Of a stretch of DNA of 64,000 bases, positions 55,758 through 64,000 are shown in pieces (position 1 is the first letter of the stretch; every line of letters begins with the position of its first letter). The DNA lies in assembly GCA_022827625.1 (NCBI GenBank), contig JAJEIE010000033.1, positions 62,001 to 126,000 of the forward strand, given 5' to 3'. A program made the translations under genes and the position numbers. This DNA comes from Candidatus Poribacteria bacterium (GTDB lineage: Bacteria; Poribacteria; WGA-4E; WGA-3G). The notes below the pieces were generated by a model that made no database searches, was not told the DNA's origin, and was given only the letters and a program-made list of their open reading frames with translations.

Positions 55758-55997
55758 ATGAATGTAACCACTGAATTAACAACCGATCAGGAAGTGCTAC
55801 CAAAAGATAAGCAGCTGATCCCGGGTACGACTACAGAGCAAACGGATGACGAACAAAAAGCACTTATGAACTATGCTGAGGCACAACTTCGGAAATTAGC
55901 CGCGTCTCAAGGTTTAAATTGGAATAAGATGACCGATGAGGAACGCATAGATTTTGTTGATGCTCTTATCCACGAGGACCGCGAGTGCAGCCGATAG
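55758..55997 (+). CDS. Small acidic protein, probable antitoxin of the PIN module
   Basis: A 79-residue acidic protein (N-terminal VTTELTTDQEVLPKDK, C-terminal MTDEERIDFVDALIHEDRECSR) with no recognised family. GAAGGAGGAGAACGAA precedes the ATG. It overlaps the PIN gene start by 13 bases, the organisation of toxin-antitoxin pairs. The DNA-binding fold typical of antitoxins is not obvious. Function as antitoxin is inferred from position. Confidence 0.6.
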   Translation: MNVTTELTTDQEVLPKDKQLIPGTTTEQTDDEQKALMNYAEAQLRKLAASQGLNWNKMTDEERIDFVDALIHEDRECSR

Positions 55998-56389
55998 CCG
56001 TTTACGACACAAATATTCTGTTTTCGGGGACCGGTTGGAAAGGCACTCCTTATCATTGTCTTGAACTAACTCGACAAGGCAAAGTCGAAGGTGTAACTTG
56101 CATAGAAATTCTAGATGAATTAGCAGCAAAACTCTCTACCAAACTTAATTTCTCCTCAACCCAAACGAGACAAAGGATTGAGTACCTCTGCGATTTCCTG
56201 CGCCTGGTTACAATTAACAACACTCTCAAGATTGTTGATGCGGATCCGGACGACGACAAAATAATTGAATGTGCAGTTGTCAGTTCAGCAACCCATATTG
56301 TTACTGGTGATGCACATTTGTTAAAACTTGGAAACTATCAGAATATTCAGATCGTAACAGCCGCAGAATTCTACGCTCAGTTTTCATAG
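55985..56389 (+). CDS. PIN-domain protein, probable VapC-like toxin
   Basis: A 134-residue PIN domain with acidic active-site residues: D8 (AVYDTNILF), E in EILDELAAKL, DADPDDDKIIECAV, and D in VTGDAHLLKL. It belongs to the PIN_3 group annotated as toxin components. The start is GTG 55985, inside the upstream frame. PIN toxins are RNases. The pair sits within a broken restriction island. Confidence 0.86.
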   Translation: MQPIAVYDTNILFSGTGWKGTPYHCLELTRQGKVEGVTCIEILDELAAKLSTKLNFSSTQTRQRIEYLCDFLRLVTINNTLKIVDADPDDDKIIECAVVSSATHIVTGDAHLLKLGNYQNIQIVTAAEFYAQFS

Positions 56390-56437
56390 GAACAACAATG
56401 ACAGTGTGTAATTTACGGCAAGTCATCGGAGAAAATC

Positions 56438-56605
56438 GTGCAAGAATCTTCTATCATCCAATACTTCACTGAGAAAGGTATCGAGCAAGGTAAAAAACAG
56501 TACGCCGTTGAAGCGATACTCACAGTGCTGGAGATCCGCTTTCAGGAGGAGGTAATACGTGATTTTGAGGAAGCAATTGCAGAGGTGAGGCGTGAACGAG
56601 CTTGA
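56438..56605 (+). pseudogene. C-terminal fragment of an Rpn/PD-(D/E)XK-like protein
   Basis: A 55-residue frame (GTG 56438) reading QYFTEKGIEQGKKQYAVE, then ILTVLEIRFQEEV and a Glu-rich end. The GIEQGKKQ...LEIRF pattern is that of the C-terminal helix bundle of Rpn-type transposase-like nucleases. The catalytic part is missing. The piece lies between the PIN and hsdR genes. It is likely a remnant. Confidence 0.5.
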
Positions 56606-56630
56606 CAACTAATTTAAGATCCTGTGAATC

Positions 56631-57733
56631 ATGCACAACCCCTACAGCGAAGATGAACTCATAGACAACCCACTATTGCTCTCCTTGAAGAAATAGGATG
56701 GGAAACACGCAACTGCTACAGCGAATTCGATCAAGGCGATAGCTCACTCGGCAGAAAAACCAAATCCGAAGTCATCCTCACCGCCCGACTCCAATCCGCA
56801 CTAAAACGACTCAATCCTGACGCAACACAAGATGCAATTACCGAGGCAATTGAACAACTCACCGAGTCCCGCGCACTTCTGGATCCCATTGCAGCCAATC
56901 GCGAGATTTACGGACTCCTCAAAGACGGTGTGAAGGTTACCATCACCGATCCAAGCGGCGAAGGCGAAACTGTTGAAGTACTTCGGGTCATTGACTGGGA
57001 CAACCCGAAAAATAACGATTTTTTCGCTGCCTCCCAACTCTGGATTACTGGCGAGATGTATACCAAACGACCGGATATAGTATGTTTCGTCAACGGGATT
57101 CCCCTAATCCTGATGGAGTTCAAACGGATTGATGTGAATCTCTATGATGCCTACAACGACAACCTCCGAGACTACAAAGACACTATCCCACAAATCTTTT
57201 GGTACAACGCCTTTATTCTCCTCTCTAACGGCACAGAGAGCAAGGTCGGGAGCCTCACCGCCAGTTGGGAACACTTCGCCGAGTGGAAGCGGGTTCAGCG
57301 TGAAGATGAACCGTCTAACCCCTCTTTGCAGACAATCCTATATGCCCTCTGCACACCTGAACGATTGCTTGATGTCGTCGAGAATTTTGTCCTCTTTATG
57401 GAGGTACAGGGCGGATTAATCAAGATTCTCGCCAAAAGCCATCAATATCTCGGTGTCAACAATACGATTGACGCTTTGGCGCGAATTGATGCCAATCACG
57501 GCAAGCTCGGTGTTTTTTGGCATACACAAGGCAGTGGGAAAAGCATCTCAATGCTCTTCTTTGCACAGAAGGCACTCAGAAAAGTGCCGGGAAACTGGAC
57601 CTTTGTAGTCGTAACCGATCGCAAGGAATTGGACGACCAAAAGTCCAATACGGTTTATCAGCACATCTACGATTCTTACTACGGGGAGGAAAAAAGCATT
57701 TATACCGAGAATTATAGTAAATTATGTAAATAA
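56631..57733 (+). pseudogene. hsdR: Type I restriction endonuclease HsdR, frameshifted and truncated
   Basis: The start MHNPYSEDELIDNP (ATG 56631) is in one frame; after about 56670 the continuing HsdR sequence (TIALLEEIGWETRNCYSEFD-type words, here IALLEEIGWETRN) is in another, so one base is missing near CCCACTATT. From 56672 the frame is open: HsdR N-terminal PD-(D/E)XK nuclease region (DIVCFVNGIPLILMEFKR, DNLRDYKDTIP), then Walker A HTQGSGKSISML and TDRKELDDQ. It stops at 57733, after less than 400 of the usual 900-1100 residues. The motor domain is lost, so the protein is not functional. The following DNA is unrelated and repeat-rich. Confidence 0.8.
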
Positions 57734-57786
57734 GTTTACATATATTCTGTAGAAGCACTCTCCGAATCGCGACCCAAGTGCTGTGA

Positions 57787-57882
57787 GTCGGGAATCGGAG
57801 TTCCCTCCTACAGTTCAGATGTAAAGCTAATTGTAGAATCCACTATAAAAAAGCAAAGGCGCGGCTTCAAACCGCGCCTTTA
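57787..57882 (-). terminator. REP-like element and rho-independent terminator of the PFK gene
   Basis: 57787-57813 is a REP variant (GTCGGGAATCGGAGTTCCC ending TCCTACAG). At 57855-57882 AAAGGCGCGG...CCGCGCCTTT forms a strong stem; on the minus strand a T-run follows (57848-57853 region AAAAAAG on plus). It ends the phosphofructokinase transcript, 22 bases after its stop. Confidence 0.8.
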
Positions 57883-57903
57883 TTCATCTACATCCTCTGA
57901 TTG

Positions 57904-59106
57904 CTATTCAATCTCGCCGATTTCAATCAATTGGTCGTCCAAAGACCTGTCTGGGCGCGGTAAGTCCCCGAACAACGGACGGAAATATCCTGCACCTGCC
58001 GGAGAAATCTGATACCGCTCCGCATCGTAGAACCGCAAATCCAAACTTCTGCGGATAACATGTCCAGACGCATCACGTTTGAGCACCTGTTCTAACGGCA
58101 ATAGCGTTGGTTCAATCCCGGTGTCTGTCCGTGTAATCGTCGCAACACCGTTGAACATCCCGTCTGAGAGTGCTTGCACCGCCATAGCACCCGCTTTCAT
58201 TGCGATGTCTCTATCCAATGGAATCGGGCTACCGCACCTTTGGAGATAACCGAGTATCAAGGGACGGAAGGCTGAACCTGAAATCTCGGGCAGCAGTTTC
58301 TTCATTGCCTCAACGATAATTTCTGAACATCCACCCGGTTTCGTATGCCCGAACGCATCGAGCTCGGCTTGGGAACTAATCATCAGTTCCCCGGCATCGT
58401 TCCGAATCCCTTCCGATACGACAACGATGACGTTTCCTTGCGCTGCGTGTTTTTCACGAATCGCTGCCGCTAATCTCTCCGGTTGATACGGCACCTCTGG
58501 CACGACGATAAGATCGGCGAGTCCATAAGCGGCGGATAAGGTTAACCAACCCGCATCTCTTCCCATCGCTTCAACGACAATCACACGGTCGTGCGAATAG
58601 GTAGTCGTCCGCAAGTCTCGCACGGCATTGATAACGCTCTGTGCCGATGAAGGGAAACCGGGACAGAAATAGTTGACCATCTTAGAATAATCAACGGCAT
58701 CCCCCTCCGGCGGATTGATACCCACGTCGTTATCAATCGTTTTGGTTACGAACGTGGTCGTGAATTGATCCGAGAGTGCGGTGCCGACCGTCAAAGTGTC
58801 ATCACCCCCTATCGGAATCAAGCCGCTAATGTTCAGTTTTTTGAGATTGCTTACCGCTTCGTCCAACTTATTATCTTTAATCAGGTTCGTGCGAGAGCTT
58901 TTTAGCAGTGTTCCACCTCGGTTCTCATCAATCAGGTCCGGGGTTAACGTAAAGTAGCGTCCACCTTTCAGGACACCGCGCCACCCTTCCATGAACCCGA
59001 CCAATTCAAAACCGAGTTCTTCTGCTTTTAAGGCGATGCCTTTCAGGGTGGCGTTGAGCGCACTGGTATCGCCACCCCCTGTTAAAACACCGATCTTTTT
59101 GGGCAT
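57904..59106 (-). CDS. pfp: Pyrophosphate-dependent 6-phosphofructokinase
   Basis: A 400-residue phosphofructokinase catalysing the fructose-6-phosphate to fructose-1,6-bisphosphate step. It has GVLTGGGDTSALNA near the N terminus, G100-G-D-D-T104, T121-K-T-I-D-N-D127, MGRDAGWL, and a C-terminal EIIVEAMKKL with GYLQRCGSP. The Asp at the second D of GGDD and Lys in KTIDND mark PPi-dependent enzymes (ATP enzymes have GGDGS and PGTIDND). Such enzymes are reversible. AAAAGGAG precedes ATG. It lies convergent to the broken hsdR and ahead of the ThDP enzyme on the same strand. Confidence 0.93.
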   Translation of the reverse strand: MPKKIGVLTGGGDTSALNATLKGIALKAEELGFELVGFMEGWRGVLKGGRYFTLTPDLIDENRGGTLLKSSRTNLIKDNKLDEAVSNLKKLNISGLIPIGGDDTLTVGTALSDQFTTTFVTKTIDNDVGINPPEGDAVDYSKMVNYFCPGFPSSAQSVINAVRDLRTTTYSHDRVIVVEAMGRDAGWLTLSAAYGLADLIVVPEVPYQPERLAAAIREKHAAQGNVIVVVSEGIRNDAGELMISSQAELDAFGHTKPGGCSEIIVEAMKKLLPEISGSAFRPLILGYLQRCGSPIPLDRDIAMKAGAMAVQALSDGMFNGVATITRTDTGIEPTLLPLEQVLKRDASGHVIRRSLDLRFYDAERYQISPAGAGYFRPLFGDLPRPDRSLDDQLIEIGEIE

Positions 59107-59190
59107 ATTAAACTCCTTTTTAATGGTTATTAGTTGTTAGTTGTCAGCTTGTTGGTTAAGGACTGATAACTGACGACCGAGAATCGACAC

Positions 59191-60750
59191 CTACTTCACA
59201 ACTTCAAGAAGCACGGGTTTGTCGAAGGCGAGTGCCTTTTCAAATGTCGGTCTGAAATCGCTTGGATCTTCAACCCGCAATCCGATTGCCCCAAACGACT
59301 CAGCGAACTGTACGAAGTCCGGGTTAGCCAATTCAACGCCAATCCGTTTGCCGAAACGTCGGAGCTGCCCGCGCTCAATTGAAGTGTATTGATTGTCGTT
59401 CATCACAAGCGTCACGACGGGTAGGTCGTACATCACGGCTGTTGCAAGGTCTGGACACGACATCAAGAAACCGCCGTCTCCACTAAGCGCGACGACTTTC
59501 CGTTCCGGGTAAGCGACCTGCGCACCGATGGCACCCGTCAATCCGATACCCATTGCGACAGAGACACCCGAAAAGATGTAGCTGCCGGGATGGTAACACG
59601 GGAAATGCTGCAGTGCACCGTAGCCAGTAATATTCACATCGACCGATAAGATCGCATCGTGTGGCATCACATCGCGCATCTCCTTGAGGATCTGAGGTGG
59701 CTCAATTGCGGTGAATCGACGGCGCAGTTCGCGTAAACCTTCACCCCAACCGCCAGATCTGTTCTCATCACGGAGCGCAGCGTTCAACTGACGCAAAACG
59801 AGTTTCGGGTTCGCACCGATACCGACGGTAGCCGGATATTCCTTGTGTATCTCTTCCGTGTCTGCTTCAATATGCAACAGGGGTTGCGGAATCTTGAGGC
59901 TCCAGTTTCCCGTATCACGATAGTTGAATCGCGTCCCAACAGCAATCAAAAGGTCAGATGCTTCCATCGCCGCTTGCGCAACACCGTCACGGAAGATACC
60001 AATAACGTTCGGTGAATCTTCAGGCACGGAACCTTTTCCAAAGCCCGTCATCACGATCGGTGCGTCTAACAATTGTGCAAATTCAAGCATCTCGGCAGTG
60101 GCGCGCGTATGATTGATACCCCCACCAGAGATAATCAGGGGACGTTCCGATTTATTCAGTAATTCCAAAGCCGCGTCTACGTCTTGTGGACCCGCTGCTG
60201 TTTGGATACCGTTGTTATACGGCGGCACTGGAAAATCTGCCGTTGCATCCAATGCATCTTTCGCTAACTCAATTAGCACCGGTCCCGGTCTACCTGAACG
60301 GAGCGCACTGAAACTCCGATTGATTGCCCCTGGAATCTGATCGACGCGATGCACGATTTCCAGATGTTTCGTCATTGGTGTAAAGGCAGCACGTTGGTCC
60401 AAGCCGTGAAAACTCTTCTTTGGGTCGCGCGAGGCTAAGTAAGATGGATTCTGACCGGTAATCCAGAGGACTGGTGAGGACGCCGTATTCGCTTCGCCAA
60501 TACCGATAGAGGCGTTATTAGAACCGGGACCCGGGACAGTCATGCAGACCCCGACTTCACCCGTTGCGCGCGCGTAACCATCTGCCATAAACGATGCGCC
60601 GCCTTCATGGCGTGTCACATAGTGCTGGATGCTATCTTGGTTGTTATACAGTGATTCATAGACGGTGTCGAGATGGTTGCCCGGTAAACCGAAAATGACG
60701 CTAACACCTTGTGCCTTCAAACCTTCAACGAAAAGATCTCCACCTGTCAT
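59191..60750 (-). CDS. Thiamine diphosphate-dependent enzyme (acetolactate synthase-like)
   Basis: A 519-residue enzyme of the acetolactate synthase/oxalyl-CoA decarboxylase/benzoylformate decarboxylase group. ThDP activation Glu is E49 (RHEGGASFMADGYAR). The central domain has the usual Rossmann-like fold and the C-terminal ThDP/Mg motif ALSGDGGFLMS...NDN. It is slightly shorter than IlvB (about 560-600). No partner small subunit is adjacent. AAAGGAGTTAACC precedes the ATG. Likely activity: a decarboxylase or ligase on 2-oxo acids; exact substrate unknown. Confidence 0.9.
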   Translation of the reverse strand: MTGGDLFVEGLKAQGVSVIFGLPGNHLDTVYESLYNNQDSIQHYVTRHEGGASFMADGYARATGEVGVCMTVPGPGSNNASIGIGEANTASSPVLWITGQNPSYLASRDPKKSFHGLDQRAAFTPMTKHLEIVHRVDQIPGAINRSFSALRSGRPGPVLIELAKDALDATADFPVPPYNNGIQTAAGPQDVDAALELLNKSERPLIISGGGINHTRATAEMLEFAQLLDAPIVMTGFGKGSVPEDSPNVIGIFRDGVAQAAMEASDLLIAVGTRFNYRDTGNWSLKIPQPLLHIEADTEEIHKEYPATVGIGANPKLVLRQLNAALRDENRSGGWGEGLRELRRRFTAIEPPQILKEMRDVMPHDAILSVDVNITGYGALQHFPCYHPGSYIFSGVSVAMGIGLTGAIGAQVAYPERKVVALSGDGGFLMSCPDLATAVMYDLPVVTLVMNDNQYTSIERGQLRRFGKRIGVELANPDFVQFAESFGAIGLRVEDPSDFRPTFEKALAFDKPVLLEVVK

Positions 60751-60790
60751 GGTTAACTCCTTTCATATTGCGTAAGCTCAGTTCCAAATT

Positions 60791-62704
60791 TTACGAAACT
60801 TCAAAAAGTCGTCCGTGCTGCGGATCAAACGTAGTATTCAGATACGTCTTTCCGTCAGCATCCCAAGAATCAATGTTTTTCTTTCTGCCGTCAAATATAT
60901 CCCATTCCACAACACTCGCCGTCGCTCGACGTACCTCAATCAGCGTGTCGATTGCGATATCGCCCCTGTTGAATAGATAGAAGCGTTCAGACCTCCCCGC
61001 ATCTCTATGGTGAATCTGAACGGTATCGGTCTCCGTATTGTCCGGTTTTACGTACACCGACACGGTCCGCGGCACCCATTTACGCAGACATTTTTTGAGT
61101 CGGACGGCTTTCTCATTCAGAGGCCCGCGAAGAATGGTTGCGCGCCGTCCATAGATGAGTTGTTCCAGCGGATACGGTTCGAGTCCTATCTTACCGTTGA
61201 GCAGATACGGCATCGGTTCGTCTACGATCAATCTCCCTTTCGCTCTGGTAAATGCTTTCAGACACTTCACTGTCTCCTCTTGCAATGATATGCAGCTCGG
61301 CAATAGAACAATCCCGAAGTCCTCCTGAACGTCTGTGCGCGTATTATTTAGACGGAGACCCAAGTTTTTATTGGTCCGTTTTCCGATACGCGATGCATTT
61401 ATAATCTCCGCTGAAGCCAGTTCCTGTTCCGAAACAATCCTGAAGTCGTATCCGAATTCCCACACCGCTTGACAGAGCCAACCCCACGCTTTCGTTACTT
61501 GACTCCACACTTTCTGATCGGGTTTTGTCCAGAGGCTTTGCGTCGGTGCTACCATCAGAAGCGGTCTTTTCGGATAACCTATTGCTAACAGTTGTGAGAG
61601 TATTGGTGTTGCCGTATCTGATTTTTTTGCTGTGCTTCTATTTCTGTTTATCCATAGATTAAAACCGAGACTCGCGTCTTCTGCCAGTGTGTGCCTGTCT
61701 GTTTTATGACTATCCTTCCGTGCGATGCCGGCGTGTTGTGTGTTGCTACAAATCCATTTTGCGACCGCGAACCGTTTGGGTGTATCTATTTCAGTGACGT
61801 TTAGAATCGGGGAGTCCACCTCTGTCAACATCGTTCCCAATTCAAACTCCAATGTCTTAGCGGTCGCTGGTAGACTTAAAGCAAACCGTAATCTCTCTTG
61901 ATGACAGAAATCACGCAACCCACCGAGGAAACGCTTCGCAAACCGGGTTGTGAGTTCACGCCAAAATGCATTCCGAACCGCTGCCGAATTATAAGTCTCG
62001 TAAAACACCAAGGGCAAATAATCGGCGACTGTCGCTTCCATTGTTTCTAAAAGTGCTGGACTCCATGGGACCGACGACGTTTCTGCTTCTAAAACACTCA
62101 TCACCGATAGGAACTTCGGTAATTCGCAACTGAATCCGATGATGTCTCGCCTTCCGTAAGTCTCTAAATATTCCCTCAATACGTTTTTCACAAACACCGA
62201 AACGTCGTTGTCGCTTAAAAGGTCTGCTCCTGGTGTTTCTGTTTGATAAAGCACAATCAACGTTCGCCCGCGAAGCCGTTCAGCGATTTCGAGATCGCCA
62301 GCCACACATTTACGGACGTAGTCGCTGATATGATAGCACGGCGCATCGGCGTGGGGCTGTGCGATTAGGTAGTACCGACACGATTCGGATTCGCGCCTTT
62401 GGGTAAATTGCTGAAGCGATCCTTGGATTGCTGTCGCTGTTCCTGTGTTACTGACGACCCACTCTATAGCGCTCAACCGATAGCGCGTTTTTAACAAAGT
62501 GGATGGCAGCTGGATCCATGCGCCTTCTCCGCGTCGCGACAGTGCTGCTAATTCCGCTCGGTGTATCGCCGCCTCTTGTTTCCGCCTCCATAATAGCACG
62601 CTACCTGTCTTAAGAGAGTCCGTCTGCACAATTTTTGCTCCTACTGTTCGCCTGAAAAATTTGCAACCCTTAAAGATTTTGTGATATACTTTATGCAATA
62701 ACAC
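60791..62704 (-). CDS. Large soluble protein, possible glycoside hydrolase-like TIM barrel
   Basis: A 637-residue protein without a recognised signal peptide; GTG 62704 is assumed but other starts are possible. The pattern DIIGFSCELPKFL...SPALLETMEATVADYLP...WRELTTRFAKRFLGGLRDFCHQERLRFALSL resembles the central barrel of distant glycosidases (GH42/GH106-like) in that a short Asp/Glu-containing strand is followed by a helix with WRELTxxFAxxF and then an enzyme-like second strand. The C-terminal part is beta-rich (VYVKPDNTETDTVQIHHRD, FYLFNRGDIAIDTL). No catalytic residues can be proved. The next gene on the same strand is the ThDP enzyme (40 bases). Confidence 0.5.
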   Translation of the reverse strand: MLLHKVYHKIFKGCKFFRRTVGAKIVQTDSLKTGSVLLWRRKQEAAIHRAELAALSRRGEGAWIQLPSTLLKTRYRLSAIEWVVSNTGTATAIQGSLQQFTQRRESESCRYYLIAQPHADAPCYHISDYVRKCVAGDLEIAERLRGRTLIVLYQTETPGADLLSDNDVSVFVKNVLREYLETYGRRDIIGFSCELPKFLSVMSVLEAETSSVPWSPALLETMEATVADYLPLVFYETYNSAAVRNAFWRELTTRFAKRFLGGLRDFCHQERLRFALSLPATAKTLEFELGTMLTEVDSPILNVTEIDTPKRFAVAKWICSNTQHAGIARKDSHKTDRHTLAEDASLGFNLWINRNRSTAKKSDTATPILSQLLAIGYPKRPLLMVAPTQSLWTKPDQKVWSQVTKAWGWLCQAVWEFGYDFRIVSEQELASAEIINASRIGKRTNKNLGLRLNNTRTDVQEDFGIVLLPSCISLQEETVKCLKAFTRAKGRLIVDEPMPYLLNGKIGLEPYPLEQLIYGRRATILRGPLNEKAVRLKKCLRKWVPRTVSVYVKPDNTETDTVQIHHRDAGRSERFYLFNRGDIAIDTLIEVRRATASVVEWDIFDGRKKNIDSWDADGKTYLNTTFDPQHGRLFEVS

Positions 62705-62833
62705 CGAGGCGTGCTATAGGTGCTGTCCCAATCCACTGAACATACCTCTATTTTATCCGTTAAGCAGTTTAGCACACATGGTGAATTCGTGCAATCAAAA
62801 CTTTTTCATGTCTATAACTATTAGGAAATAAAC

Positions 62834-64000
62834 ATGAACATACTCGAAAATCTTATTTCAGCATTTTCTATCCTTCGCGCGAGCAAACTCCGAACAGTTC
62901 TTACGCTTTTGGGAATCACTATCGGCATCGCAGGCGTGATCGCGATGATGTCTTTTGGTGCGGGTGCTGAAAAACTCCTTATGTCCGAAATCGACAATAT
63001 CGGTGGACCGAGTATGTTTGGTGTTTATCGACCCGGACATATCCGTAAGAATGGACGCTGGCAACGCAATAAGAGTCCACATTACTTAGAAATGAGTGAT
63101 CTCCGGGATGTCTTAGCAGATTGTCCGTCCGTTGAAGTGGCGACTGTTGAAGGCAGCTACTACATCGGTCTCGGTGTTGACGGAAAATTTCAGCAGACGT
63201 ACCTCCGCGCCACAACAAATGAATATCAAGCCGTTCGCGACTGGCGTACGGAATACGGCAGATTCCTCGCTGATACCGACATGGACACTTGGACAAAAGT
63301 CTGCGTCATCGGTTCTAAGATATGGAAAGAGCAGTTTAAAGGACAGGATCCCATTGGGAAGGAAGTTATAATCAACAACCATGGGAGACACAACCGTTTC
63401 ACAGTCATCGGCATCATGGAGAGCCGCGGCGATGGACTCGAACGCGGAAAGAGCGATGATAACATGCTTTTCATCCCGATTACAACCGCACAGAAACGGT
63501 TTTGGGGACACGATTACGTCGGACACATCATGGTGCGCGCCAAGAGTCCGCTTTTGGTCGAGCAAGCCTTAAAAGAGGTAAAGACGGTTATTATGCGCAA
63601 CCACGGTGGAGACGACACCTTCTTCCGAACTTGGTCTGCTAAACAAGGCATCGCGAACGCGAAAAGGATGATCTTTATCATAGAGACAGTCCTCGTCGTC
63701 ATCGCTTCAGTCTCTTTGATTGTTGCGGGTATCGGTATCCTTAATATCATGCTCGTCTCGGTGACAGAACGGATTCCAGAGATCGGGTTGCGAAAAGCGG
63801 TGGGCGCGAAAAGTTTTGACATCCGGCTCCAATTCCTCACAGAATCTGTTCTCTTATGTCTCATAGGCAGTCTACTCGGTATTCTATTTGGTGCTGTCGT
63901 CGGGAAAGGTTTCGCATGGATAGTGGGTAGATTTTTGCAAGAGATGTCCTGGCCCTCTGTGATTACACCTGAAGCCATCTTGGTCTCTGTCGGCGCTGGT
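62834..64000 (+). CDS. ABC transporter permease, MacB/FtsX family (partial, runs off window)
   Basis: A frame of 389 codons open to the window end. It starts at ATG 62834 behind AGGAAATAAAC. The N-terminal segment LRTVLTLLGITIGIAGVIAMM is the first membrane segment typical of MacB-type permeases, followed by a large periplasmic domain (about 50-260) with the MacB_PCD pattern (DPIGKEVIINN, FTVIGIMESRG), and then further membrane segments (IFIIETVLVVIASVSLIVAGIGILNIMLVSVTERIPEIG-type words, here IASVSLIVAGIGILNIML). Family members export macrolides, lipoproteins or peptides together with an ATPase and a fusion protein, which may follow outside the window. Confidence 0.88.
   Translation, partial: MNILENLISAFSILRASKLRTVLTLLGITIGIAGVIAMMSFGAGAEKLLMSEIDNIGGPSMFGVYRPGHIRKNGRWQRNKSPHYLEMSDLRDVLADCPSVEVATVEGSYYIGLGVDGKFQQTYLRATTNEYQAVRDWRTEYGRFLADTDMDTWTKVCVIGSKIWKEQFKGQDPIGKEVIINNHGRHNRFTVIGIMESRGDGLERGKSDDNMLFIPITTAQKRFWGHDYVGHIMVRAKSPLLVEQALKEVKTVIMRNHGGDDTFFRTWSAKQGIANAKRMIFIIETVLVVIASVSLIVAGIGILNIMLVSVTERIPEIGLRKAVGAKSFDIRLQFLTESVLLCLIGSLLGILFGAVVGKGFAWIVGRFLQEMSWPSVITPEAILVSVGAG

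Noticed and set aside
56631-57733. Programmed frameshift in hsdR
   Set aside because: No slippery heptamer is seen at the offset, and the gene is also truncated, so decay is simpler.

Overview
The window looks like a chromosomal segment of a diderm (LPS-transporting) bacterium of moderate GC content. The mix of core genes with phytanoyl-CoA-dioxygenase-like proteins, amidohydrolases, Gfo/Idh and SDR oxidoreductases, a LamG protein and an SMP-30 protein, together with very many small palindromic intergenic repeats, resembles genomes assigned to Candidatus Poribacteria and related marine or sponge-associated lineages. That placement is inference from gene content; no 16S gene is present.

Layout. 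1-5.3 kb: 3' part of mutS2, then dnaG-rpoD overlapping by 11 bases (information-processing operon). 5.3-6.0 kb: repeat-rich spacer with two tRNAs (CAU anticodon, and Val-CAC). 6.0-9.8 kb: two paralogous amidohydrolases, a stand-alone Rieske protein and a PhyH-type dioxygenase on the other strand. 9.8-14.3 kb: accessory region with small coiled-coil membrane proteins, an orphan CRISPR-type repeat family (no cas genes) interleaved with genes, a secreted gluzincin-like peptidase with dockerin-like repeats, a glycosyltransferase fragment and a DUF805 protein. 14.3-24.7 kb: a PhyH-HEAT fusion, a cyclic amidohydrolase, a large membrane protein, a Gfo/Idh dehydrogenase, an S55-type lipoprotein, an SDR and folD. 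24.9-30.3 kb: FIST sensor-domain protein, SMP-30 protein, LamG protein with a frameshifted tail, O-methyltransferase and aminotransferase. 30.3-37 kb: a tiny protein coupled to a short Rad50/SMC-like ATPase, a secreted repeat protein with SixA phosphatase, and three envelope proteins.

37.1-48.5 kb: mfd followed by three SurA/PpiC-type genes and a 1372-residue LptD homologue that carries rotamase-like (PpiC) domains and an acidic linker between its periplasmic jellyroll and its beta-barrel. This is the most striking find: the chaperone needed to fold LptD in enterobacteria appears both as the upstream gene and as domains inside LptD itself. A five-copy heptanucleotide tract lies in the signal-peptide coding part of that gene.

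48.5-57.8 kb: a decayed type I restriction-modification/toxin-antitoxin island: two diverged copies of a HigB/HigA-like module each preceded by the tail of hsdM, an hsdS fused to part of a CopG-type antitoxin, a broken second copy of that antitoxin, a UPF0175 protein, a PIN-domain module, and a frameshifted, truncated hsdR. Two SDRs, a 2'-5' RNA ligase-like protein and a periplasmic binding lipoprotein lie between the two TA copies. 57.9-64 kb: a PPi-type phosphofructokinase, a ThDP-dependent enzyme, a possible glycoside hydrolase and the start of a MacB/FtsX-type permease running off the window.

The spacers contain several families of dispersed palindromes (REP-like) and heptameric repeats, often just upstream of start codons. 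All calls were made by reading the sequence; no database searches were possible.
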